A DNA stretch of 6,001 bases from Acidobacteriota bacterium (lineage in GTDB: Bacteria > Acidobacteriota > Terriglobia > Acidiferrales > UBA7541), in contig PKWH01000040.1 in NCBI GenBank assembly GCA_003131985.1, forward strand, positions 264 through 6,264, in the 5' to 3' direction. A program made the position numbers and the translations under genes. Under the pieces are notes generated by a model. That model did not search any database. It had not been told where the DNA came from and saw only the letters and a list, made by a program, of their open reading frames with translations. Each line of letters starts with the position of its first letter. The first letter of the stretch is position 1. Positions 1 through 6,001 of this stretch are shown piece by piece.

Positions 1-1998
1 CTCGCGCATAACAAAACTCTCGCGGCCCAGCTTTTCCATGAATTTCGCTCGTTCTTTCCCAATAATGCCGTCGAATATTTCGTCAGCTACTACGATTATT
101 ACCAGCCGGAAGCCTACGTCCCTTCGAGCGACACCTACATCGAAAAAGAATCGACCATCAACGACGAACTCGACAAGCTGCGCATGAGCGCCACGCGTTC
201 TCTGTTCGAACGCCGCGACGTCATCGTCGTCGCTTCCGTCTCGTGTATTTACGGCCTCGGTTCTCCGGAAGCGTATTACGGAATGATGCAGCTCATCGAA
301 AAGGGCCAATCCATCGCTCGCGAAGCTATTCTGCGCAAGCTTGTCGAAATTCAGTACGAGCGCTCCGAAGATCTAAAGCGCGGCACTTTTCGCGTTCGCG
401 GCGACATGATCGAAATTTATCCGCCTTACGACGATCTCGCCGTGCGCATCGAGCTCTGGGGCAGCGAAATCACAGCCATCCGAAAGATCGATCCTCTCAC
501 CGGAGAAATCCGCACGCGCCCAGGCGAAAGCGAAATCAATCGCATCCTGATTTATCCCAAGAGCCACTACGTGCTCCCCGCCGATCAGAAAGAACGCGCG
601 ATTCAGAGCATTTACGAAGAGCTCGACTGGTGGAAGGGCGAGCTCGAGCGCCAGGGAAAAATTGTTGAGGCACAGCGCGTGGTCCAGCGCACGCATTTCG
701 ATATTGAGATGATGCGCACGATCGGCTATTGCCACGGTATCGAAAATTATTCGCGGCATCTTTCAGGGCGCTTGCCCGGAGAAGCTCCGCCTACGCTCTT
801 CGATTACACGCCGTCCGATTTTTTGCTTTTCGTCGACGAGTCGCACCAGACCATCCCGCAAATTCGAGGGATGTATCACGGCGACCGTTCGCGCAAGCAG
901 ACGCTCGTTAATTACGGCTTCCGCATGCCTTCCGCACTCGACAACCGGCCGCTCAACTTTGAGGAATTCGAACATCGCGTGAATCAAGCCGTTTACGTTT
1001 CCGCAACTCCGGGTCCGTACGAGCTCACGAAATCTGGCGGCGTCGTAGTCGAACAAGTGCTTCGCCCCACGGGACTGGTCGATCCACAAGTGGAAGTCCG
1101 CCCGGTAAAAGGTCAGGTGGACGATCTGCTCGAACAAATTCGAATTCGCGCAGGCCGCAACGAACGCGTTCTCGTCACTACTCTCACGAAACGCATGGCC
1201 GAAGACCTCGCCGAATATTTCACCGAGGTTGGCGTGAAATGCCGCTATTTGCACTCGGAAATCGAGACGCTCGAACGCGTTCGCATCCTGCGCGACCTGC
1301 GTCGCGGAGAATTTGACGTCCTCATCGGAATCAACCTCTTGCGCGAAGGCCTGGATTTGCCGGAAGTTTCGCTCTGCGCCATTCTCGATGCGGACAAGGA
1401 AGGGTTCCTTCGCAGCACCACCTCTTTGATCCAAACGATTGGCCGCTGCGCGCGACACCTGGAAGCCCGCGCGATTTTGTACGCCGATACGATGACCGAT
1501 TCCATGCGCCAGGCCATCGGCGAAACTGATCGCCGGCGCGCGAAACAAGAAGCCTACAATCGCGAGCACAACATCACGCCGCAATCGATCATAAAATCGG
1601 TCGACATGCAGCTCGCCAGGATTGTCGAAGCGGACTACATTACGGTGCCTTTGGATGACGTGATAATCGGGGATGTTTCCACGGAAGCGGAACTGGTCCA
1701 TGCGATCGCCCAACTCGAAACGCAAATGCGCGAAGCCGCGAAGAATTTCGAGTTCGAGCGCGCGGCCGCGCTACGCGACCGCATTCGCGCGCTCAAGCAG
1801 CGGGACCTCGGGGCCATTTTCTCTGCTCCAGCGTTGGATGCCATCCCGCCTTTTTCGCCGGCAGGGGTCGGCGACTCCGCCCCGCCGCAGCCGGTTGCGC
1901 CTGTCTTGGCTCCCGAGGCTGCTGCAACTCCGGCGCCCGCCAAAGCCTCGCGAGCGACTGCCGGCCCTCGATCACGCGGCGGGAAGAAACAGACATGA
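1..1998 (+). CDS. uvrB: UvrABC system protein B (excinuclease helicase subunit), 5' end missing
   Basis: UvrB is the DNA-damage verification helicase of cytoplasmic nucleotide excision repair. It receives the lesion from UvrA and then recruits UvrC for incision. The reading frame is open from base 1, so 665 residues are visible. Comparison with recalled E. coli UvrB suggests about 62 residues are missing, including the Walker A loop. Visible parts (window residues): motif Ia LAHNKTLAAQL 1-11; the strand-separating beta-hairpin YYDYYQPEAY 30-39; the UvrA-contacting domain with RGTFRVRG near 127-134; Walker B DESH 279-282; YVSATPG 332-338; RVLVTTLTKRMAEDL 389-403; GINLLREGLDLPE 443-455; motif VI QTIGRCAR 478-485; and a C-terminal UVR motif for UvrC binding at about 564-600. 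A tail of about 60 residues rich in Ala and Pro, ending in basic residues, follows the UVR motif; E. coli UvrB ends soon after it. Motif VI has Cys where Ala is usual. Any LexA box would lie outside the window. The family call is essentially certain. Confidence 0.97.
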   Translation, partial: LAHNKTLAAQLFHEFRSFFPNNAVEYFVSYYDYYQPEAYVPSSDTYIEKESTINDELDKLRMSATRSLFERRDVIVVASVSCIYGLGSPEAYYGMMQLIEKGQSIAREAILRKLVEIQYERSEDLKRGTFRVRGDMIEIYPPYDDLAVRIELWGSEITAIRKIDPLTGEIRTRPGESEINRILIYPKSHYVLPADQKERAIQSIYEELDWWKGELERQGKIVEAQRVVQRTHFDIEMMRTIGYCHGIENYSRHLSGRLPGEAPPTLFDYTPSDFLLFVDESHQTIPQIRGMYHGDRSRKQTLVNYGFRMPSALDNRPLNFEEFEHRVNQAVYVSATPGPYELTKSGGVVVEQVLRPTGLVDPQVEVRPVKGQVDDLLEQIRIRAGRNERVLVTTLTKRMAEDLAEYFTEVGVKCRYLHSEIETLERVRILRDLRRGEFDVLIGINLLREGLDLPEVSLCAILDADKEGFLRSTTSLIQTIGRCARHLEARAILYADTMTDSMRQAIGETDRRRAKQEAYNREHNITPQSIIKSVDMQLARIVEADYITVPLDDVIIGDVSTEAELVHAIAQLETQMREAAKNFEFERAAALRDRIRALKQRDLGAIFSAPALDAIPPFSPAGVGDSAPPQPVAPVLAPEAAATPAPAKASRATAGPRSRGGKKQT

Positions 1999-2038
1999 TT
2001 TGCCCTAGACGGCAATCGTGCGGGCACCGTCCCGTTTG

Positions 2039-3199
2039 CTACACAACTCCGCGTTTCAGTTCCTTCAGCGGGTAAAACGTCCCGCGCCACGTAATTCCGC
2101 CGCTCCACAGCGTCACGATTGTCGAACGCACCAGCATCCAAACGAAAATCAGCGCGCCAATCGGGAACGTAAGCGCATATGCCGGCGAAGCTCGCAATTC
2201 AACGCACACGCCGATGTCGAGAATGATCGCCAATCCCACCGCGATTCCGGCGAATAAGAGCGCCCACCCATGAACGAAAGGCAATGCCAACCAGGGGAAA
2301 ATGCACATCGCGATCAGACCGAAAATCTGGGTACCGACCATCCAAAGAGAGAATTCCGCGAATGCAAAAAAGTTTTTCGTCGTGCCGCGAATGATATTTC
2401 TTACGCCGCTATGCCAGTGGACGCTCACATCATCGCCGGCTCTCGCCATCGCCGACCGAAATCCAGCCTGTTTCACCAGCTTGCCGAGCTTCATATCGTC
2501 CACAACTTCCATCGCCAACCGGCGATGCGTCCCGATCTTTTCGTAGGCGCTCCGGCGTATCAGTTGAAACATGCCGACGCCGGCGAAAGCACGCGAACGC
2601 GAATCGCTCACTCTCCACGGTCGGACGCTCATCAGAAAAGCTAATGCGAAAAACGTCAGGGCGATTCTTTCGCCGAACGTGAACATTTCGGTGCGGCCCG
2701 ATAGCGTCAAATGGTCCCAGCCTTTCTTCTCGGCGAGCGAAATCGCGCTCCGCAGCAAGCTGGGCGCAAACTGCACGTCCGCGTCCGTAAAGACCAGCCA
2801 TTCTCCCGTGGATTGTTCGTATGCTTTTTGCAGCGCGTGAGGCTTGCCGAGCCACCCTGCGGGGAGTTCTTTCACGCAGACAACTTTCATGTGGGGATTT
2901 TCCTGCGCCGCGCGCTCCAGAAGTTCTTCGGTGCCATCCTCGGACCGGTCATTTACTGCCACAACTTCGTAACGCGGATAATCCATCGCTAGAAAAGTTT
3001 TCAGCGCGGCCGGCAATTTTTCGGCCTCATCGCGTGCCGCGAAAAGAACGGAAATACTCGGGCAATCAGCGTCGCTAAGCGGTGCAGCATCGCCAAGCGA
3101 TGCAAGCGCGGGGACGCCACGCGCCGCGTCGATCGCCCCATAAATCCACAACAGAGCCACCGCTCCCAGCGCAATTATCCAAAATAAATGCAGGTACAA
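2039..3199 (-). CDS. Membrane-anchored family 2 glycosyltransferase
   Basis: This 386-residue protein has a GT2 (GT-A fold) catalytic domain and should move a sugar from a nucleotide-sugar donor to a lipid or other membrane-associated acceptor at the cytoplasmic face. One hydrophobic segment spans about residues 4-22. The catalytic domain starts at ISVLFAARDEAE (49-60), with NDRSEDGT at 83-90, GWLGKPHAL at 115-123, the metal-binding DAD at 139-141, and a VDD motif at 233-235 in the place of the usual catalytic acidic pair. Three or more hydrophobic segments follow (about 287-309, 311-333, 341-365), and the end WRGTFYPLKEL is typical of polytopic GT2 enzymes. The layout resembles hopanoid-associated HpnB and carotenoid CrtQ-type transferases, but no hopanoid or carotenoid gene is nearby, so the acceptor cannot be named. 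The start is TTG: a TGA lies in frame nine bases upstream, and a GGTGA-type ribosome binding site precedes it. It converges on uvrB with a 40-base gap and diverges from the DUF2520 gene. Confidence 0.88.
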   Translation of the reverse strand: MYLHLFWIIALGAVALLWIYGAIDAARGVPALASLGDAAPLSDADCPSISVLFAARDEAEKLPAALKTFLAMDYPRYEVVAVNDRSEDGTEELLERAAQENPHMKVVCVKELPAGWLGKPHALQKAYEQSTGEWLVFTDADVQFAPSLLRSAISLAEKKGWDHLTLSGRTEMFTFGERIALTFFALAFLMSVRPWRVSDSRSRAFAGVGMFQLIRRSAYEKIGTHRRLAMEVVDDMKLGKLVKQAGFRSAMARAGDDVSVHWHSGVRNIIRGTTKNFFAFAEFSLWMVGTQIFGLIAMCIFPWLALPFVHGWALLFAGIAVGLAIILDIGVCVELRASPAYALTFPIGALIFVWMLVRSTIVTLWSGGITWRGTFYPLKELKRGVV

Positions 3200-3231
3200 T
3201 TTCCCTCACCAGAAAAAGTCACTAACAAGTT
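3200..3231. promoter_or_regulatory. Compact divergent start region (two promoters expected)
   Basis: Only 32 bases separate the TTG start of the glycosyltransferase (minus) from the first ATG of the DUF2520 gene (plus). Both genes need promoters here or inside each other's 5' ends. On the minus strand, AGCATA/TAGCAT around 3231-3238 could be a weak -10 giving a leader of about 20 bases, but I see no matching -35. On the plus strand there is no obvious Shine-Dalgarno sequence before either ATG, so a very short or absent leader is possible. No operator or clear inverted repeat is visible. Confidence 0.3.
3203..3210 (-). promoter_or_regulatory. Ribosome binding site of the glycosyltransferase
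   Basis: On the minus strand this reads GGTGAGGG. Its GGTGA part matches the 3' half of the canonical AGGAGGTGA, ending six bases before the TTG at 3199-3197. Together with the in-frame TGA just upstream, it supports TTG as the start although it is not ATG. Confidence 0.6.
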
Positions 3232-4122
3232 ATGCTATCACGTGCCATGAGGCGCTCTCTTTCCATCGTCGGCGCAGGGCGCGTGGGCCGAACGTTGGGA
3301 AGGCGTCTTAAGCGTCTCGGTTGGCGCATTGGCGCCGTGGTCACGCGTTCTGCGGCCACATCGCGTGTTGCAGTGCGGGAAATTGGGGCAGGGAAGCCAT
3401 ACTCGCGTCTGGATCCGGAGATTTTTGATTCTAATGTGATTCTCCTTACCACTCCGGACGGCGCGCTTAGCGGAGTTGCGGGCGCGCTGGCCAAATTTGA
3501 CGAAACGAAACTACGCGGTAAGATTGTTTTGCACACTAGCGGCGCGCTTGACCGCACTGTTCTCGCTCCGCTCGCTCGCCACGGCGCTTCCACCGGCTCG
3601 ATTCATCCGATGCAGACGTTCACCGGCCGCGGAGCGCCGAAGCTGGAGAAAGTGATCTTTGCAGTGGAGGGTGATCGCGGAGCGACGATAGTCGCGCGCA
3701 AAATTGCACGCTCTCTTGGGGGTGTGCCGGTCACGATCAACAGCAAAAATAAACCCGCATACCACGCAGCGGGCGCGCTGGTTGCAGGGCACGGCCTGGG
3801 ATTGATCGAAGGCGCGACGCAAGTGTTGCTGAAGCTCGGTTTCAGGCGTCGCGACGCCATGCGCGCGTTGCTGCCGTTGATGCGCCAAATGTTGGACAAT
3901 TTCGAGCGGCTCGGCCCGCATGAATCCTGGACGGGGCCTGTCTCACGCGAGGATTTTGCAACCGTAGCAAAGCATACGAAGGCGCTGCGGAGTTATCCGA
4001 GCGAGTTTAATGACGCCTATGCAGCTCTAGCGCTGCTCGGCAGCCGGGTTCTGTCGAAGAATTCCGCCGCGTCGAAGCAGTTGAAGCGGGCACTGAGAAA
4101 ATCCACGGGAGGCAAAAGTTGA
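3232..4122 (+). CDS. Rossmann-like / DUF2520 oxidoreductase-like protein
   Basis: This 296-residue protein matches the family with an N-terminal Rossmann-like domain and a C-terminal DUF2520 domain. The fold resembles ketopantoate reductase, ProC and 6-phosphogluconate dehydrogenases, but no reaction is established to my knowledge. Visible signs: the dinucleotide loop VGAGRVG (13-19); TRS at 38-40 after the second strand, which could favour NADP(H) (inference); LLTTPDGAL (71-79); HTSGAL (101-106); the family hallmark GSIHPMQTF (122-130); NKPAYHAAG (173-181); and TGPVSREDFATVAKH (234-248). The mycobacterial relative Rv3603c sits beside panC and panD, hinting at pantothenate metabolism there, but no pan gene is visible here. 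The first ATG at 3232 has an in-frame TAA nine bases before it; ATG 3247 would give a more usual short lead into the first strand, and neither has a good ribosome binding site. The stop overlaps the M16 start by four bases, so translation is probably coupled. No signal peptide; likely cytoplasmic. Confidence 0.85.
   Translation: MLSRAMRRSLSIVGAGRVGRTLGRRLKRLGWRIGAVVTRSAATSRVAVREIGAGKPYSRLDPEIFDSNVILLTTPDGALSGVAGALAKFDETKLRGKIVLHTSGALDRTVLAPLARHGASTGSIHPMQTFTGRGAPKLEKVIFAVEGDRGATIVARKIARSLGGVPVTINSKNKPAYHAAGALVAGHGLGLIEGATQVLLKLGFRRRDAMRALLPLMRQMLDNFERLGPHESWTGPVSREDFATVAKHTKALRSYPSEFNDAYAALALLGSRVLSKNSAASKQLKRALRKSTGGKS
4107..4112 (+). promoter_or_regulatory. Ribosome binding site deciding the TTG start of the M16 peptidase
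   Basis: GGGAGG lies inside the last codons of the DUF2520 gene and ends six bases before TTG 4119-4121. It is the strongest Shine-Dalgarno sequence in the window. The next methionine in this frame is residue 57, inside the catalytic site, so TTG must be the start. Confidence 0.8.
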
Positions 4123-5423
4123 AGAAGCTGCATATTCCGGTCGAGCACACAAAACTCGCCAACGGCCTGCGAGTCGTCGTCTCGCCCGACCATTCCGCGC
4201 CGTTCGTCACCGTCGGCGTTTACTATCAGATCGGCTTCCGCCTTGAGCCGCGCGGCCGCAGCGGTTTTGCGCACCTTTTTGAGCACATGATGTTCCAAGG
4301 CTCGGAAAACGCCGGCAAGATGGAACACATTCGCCTGATCAACGCTTCCGGCGGCCTGCTGAACGGCACCACGAATTACGACATCACCAATTATTTTGAA
4401 TCCGTGCCTTCCAATGCACTGGAACGCATGCTGTGGCTTGAAGCCGACCGCATGCGCTCGCTGAAAGTGGACGATGAAAATCTGCGCAATCAGCGCGACG
4501 TAGTGAAAGAAGAAGTTCGCGTCAACGTGATGAATCAGCCGTACGGCGGATTTCCCTGGCTGGACTTGCCGCCAGTGGCGTTCCGCAATTGGCCCAACGC
4601 GCACAATTTTTATGGCGATTTCAACGATCTCGACGCCGCCACGCTCGACGATGTGCAGGCTTTTTTCCGCACCTACTACTCGCCGAATAATGCTGTGCTC
4701 CTGATGCTGGGCGATCTCGAACCGTCCGAGGCGTTCACATTCGCGAAACGCTACTTCGACGATATTCCAGCGCATGCGCTGCCGCCGCATGCCGACGTGA
4801 GCGAGCCGCCGCAAACCGAAGAGCGCCGCGGGGAAGTGGAAGAAAAATTTGGGACGCTTCCCGCGCTAGCCATCGGCTACACCGTTCCGCCGCGCACTGA
4901 AAAAGACTGGTACGCCATGGCGATTCTGGACCGTGTTTTGCATGGTGGACGCGCCGGACGCATCCACCGCCAGCTCGTTTTCGAAAAGCAAATTGCGATA
5001 GGAACGGAAGGGGGAGTGGACGTTTTCGACGCTAACGGCCCTACGCAAATGGTCACGCAGATTTATCACCGCCCGGAGTTTACTTCCGACGCTACCATCG
5101 CTGCATACGATGAAGTGATCCGCGAAGTGCAGGAGAAAGAAATCAGCGAAGACGAACTCGGGCCGGTGAAAGTGAAATTTCGCGCCGACTATTATTCGAT
5201 GCTCGAAGGAGGCATGGGCGCCCACATGCCGCGCTTCGGCCTGATGCATTATCTCGCTTGCTTCACGCTGTTCGACGGCGACCCGGATCGCATCAATACC
5301 GTACTCGACGGATTCATGGCGGTAACGCCTGCGGAAGTCCAGGCTGCAGCGAAAAAATATCTGGTTCCGCGAAATCGTGCCATTGTGGCGCGGCGTCCCG
5401 TGAACGCGGGAGAAGCTCGATGA
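4119..5423 (+). CDS. M16 family zinc metallopeptidase, catalytic subunit
   Basis: This 434-residue protein is an M16 (insulinase/pitrilysin/processing-peptidase) family member of the M16B size class, which cleaves peptides inside a closed clam-shell chamber. The inverted zinc motif is intact: H52-L-F-E55-H56 within GFAHLFEHMMFQGSEN. The third ligand is probably E132 in DVVKEEVR, 76 residues after H56 (E131 is the alternative). NGTTNYDITNYFESVP (82-97) is the usual substrate-edge strand. The second homologous domain begins near 245 (FGTLPALAIGYTVPP) and includes GGRAGRIHRQLVFEKQIA (276-293), but it lacks the RGLAY-like segment whose Arg/Tyr bind substrate in many M16 proteins. A partner chain may supply that. 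No signal peptide or membrane segment is seen, so as read it is cytoplasmic. It starts at TTG, overlapping the preceding stop as TTGA with a strong ribosome binding site, and overlaps the next gene as ATGA. Substrate unknown. Confidence 0.93.
   Translation: MKKLHIPVEHTKLANGLRVVVSPDHSAPFVTVGVYYQIGFRLEPRGRSGFAHLFEHMMFQGSENAGKMEHIRLINASGGLLNGTTNYDITNYFESVPSNALERMLWLEADRMRSLKVDDENLRNQRDVVKEEVRVNVMNQPYGGFPWLDLPPVAFRNWPNAHNFYGDFNDLDAATLDDVQAFFRTYYSPNNAVLLMLGDLEPSEAFTFAKRYFDDIPAHALPPHADVSEPPQTEERRGEVEEKFGTLPALAIGYTVPPRTEKDWYAMAILDRVLHGGRAGRIHRQLVFEKQIAIGTEGGVDVFDANGPTQMVTQIYHRPEFTSDATIAAYDEVIREVQEKEISEDELGPVKVKFRADYYSMLEGGMGAHMPRFGLMHYLACFTLFDGDPDRINTVLDGFMAVTPAEVQAAAKKYLVPRNRAIVARRPVNAGEAR
5408..5412 (+). 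promoter_or_regulatory. Ribosome binding site of the second M16 gene
   Basis: GGGAG inside the end of the first M16 gene stops seven bases before ATG 5420. It supports the ATGA overlap as the true start and suggests coupled translation of the two M16 chains. Confidence 0.65.
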
Positions 5424-6001
5424 CAACGCCGATTGTCGCAACGAAGCCGCAGCACTCCTCGCCGCCCGCTCTGGGAGCGGAACGCCCGGTCGCGTGGCCC
5501 AAGCGCACCGTTCGCACACTCGCGAACGGCATGCAAGTTGTGCTCGCGGAGGCTCGCACGTTCCCCAAAATTTCCGCGCAGCTTTTCTTCCGCAGCGGAA
5601 ACGCCAGTGTCGCCCATACGACGCCGGGATTGGCGGAGATGACCGCTTCCGTCGCGCGTACCGGCACTTCTACGCGGCCCCTGCGACGTATCGAAGAAGA
5701 TCTCCGGCGGATGGGTGCGGATTTGGCCGCAGTCGCCGGCGCCGATTCGAGCGCCATCGGCATTTCGGGTGTGGCTGAATTTTCTGAGGGATTGCTCGAA
5801 TTGCTCGCGGATCTTGCGCGCAATGCATCTTTTCCCGAAGAGGAATTCGAACGCGAGCGCCGCCAGAGAATCGAGGGCCTTCGCATCCAGCGTACCACTC
5901 CCGATTTTCTTGCTACCGAACGCTTGCGCCGTGTGCTCTTCGGCAAACATCCGTACGCGATCGTCGCGCCCAAGGAAGATCAGGTTGCAGCCTATCGACG
6001 G
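5420..6001 (+). CDS. M16 family peptidase-like protein without zinc site, 3' end missing
   Basis: The frame starting at ATG 5420 stays open to the window end, giving 194 residues of an expected 430-480. After a Pro/Ala-rich lead of about 28 residues comes the M16 N-terminal domain: RTLANGMQVVLAEART (32-47), KISAQLFFRSGNASV (50-64), TPGLAEMTASVARTGTST (68-85), and a helical part ending in FGKHPYAIVAP (174-184). Aligned with the preceding gene, the HxxEH residues H52, E55 and H56 become E73, A76 and S77, so zinc binding and catalysis are lost. This is the known arrangement of two-chain M16 enzymes such as mitochondrial processing peptidase or bacterial paired M16B proteins, where the inactive subunit contributes the substrate-binding Arg/Tyr pair. 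That segment would lie beyond the window. No signal peptide is seen. It follows the active subunit with a four-base ATGA overlap and a GGGAG ribosome binding site, so the two are likely made in matched amounts. Confidence 0.88.
   Translation, partial: MTTPIVATKPQHSSPPALGAERPVAWPKRTVRTLANGMQVVLAEARTFPKISAQLFFRSGNASVAHTTPGLAEMTASVARTGTSTRPLRRIEEDLRRMGADLAAVAGADSSAIGISGVAEFSEGLLELLADLARNASFPEEEFERERRQRIEGLRIQRTTPDFLATERLRRVLFGKHPYAIVAPKEDQVAAYRR

Noticed and set aside
184..186. ATG that could be read as the start of uvrB
   Set aside because: The frame is open from base 1 and the upstream 61 codons encode conserved UvrB sequence (motif Ia and the beta-hairpin), so this is an internal methionine.
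763..1725. Long minus-strand open frame (320 codons) opposite uvrB
   Set aside because: It is antisense to a strongly conserved gene in GC-rich DNA, and its translation shows no recognisable family. A shadow frame.
1999..2038. Possible bidirectional terminator between the convergent uvrB and glycosyltransferase genes
   Set aside because: Only weak five-base stems are visible (GACGG with CCGTC; TGCCC with GGGCA), with 14-16 base loops and no T-run on either strand. Not enough to call an intrinsic terminator.
3475..3785. Repeated GCGGGCGCGCTGG in the DUF2520 gene (near 3479 and 3770)
   Set aside because: Both copies encode AGAL-type stretches in frame at structural positions; chance repetition from GC-rich Ala/Gly codons.
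4017..4814. Minus-strand open frame (265 codons) opposite the M16 peptidase gene
   Set aside because: It lies opposite the conserved zinc-site coding region, and its His/Val/Ile-rich translation resembles no family. A shadow frame.
5249..5973. Minus-strand open frames opposite the end of the first and the start of the second M16 gene
   Set aside because: They are explained by codon bias of the plus-strand frames, which show clear M16 homology and ribosome binding sites.

Overview
The window looks like chromosomal core DNA from a fairly GC-rich bacterium. The UvrB sequence, the style of the glycosyltransferase and the paired M16 peptidases suggest an Acidobacteriota-like soil organism. That assignment is inference from recalled family resemblance; no rRNA or other marker is present to fix it. 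Coding density is very high: four gene boundaries take up about 70 non-coding bases in total.

Layout: (1) 1-1998, plus strand: the 3' nine-tenths of uvrB, the damage-recognition helicase of nucleotide excision repair. Its start and Walker A motif lie upstream of the window. (2) 2039-3199, minus strand, convergent with uvrB: a membrane-anchored family 2 glycosyltransferase starting at TTG. (3) 3200-3231: a 32-base gap between divergent starts. (4) 3232-6001, plus strand: a tightly packed set of three genes. These are a Rossmann/DUF2520 oxidoreductase-like protein, an M16 zinc peptidase with an intact HxxEH site, and the first 194 residues of a second M16-family protein that has lost the zinc site. 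The last gene runs off the window and reads open from 5420 to the end.

The three plus-strand genes overlap by four bases at each junction (TTGA at 4119-4122, ATGA at 5420-5423). Each downstream start has a purine-rich ribosome binding site inside the preceding gene. This points to one operon with coupled translation. The two M16 genes fit the known pattern of a two-subunit peptidase, in which one chain carries the zinc site and the partner completes the substrate-binding chamber. The DUF2520 protein's substrate is unknown, so the reason for its coupling to a peptidase is open.

I found no RNA genes, CRISPR arrays, mobile elements, attachment sites or convincing intrinsic terminators. No gap without a gene exceeds 40 bases. 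I see no clearly novel system; the most interesting item is the coupled DUF2520 - M16 (active) - M16 (inactive) operon.
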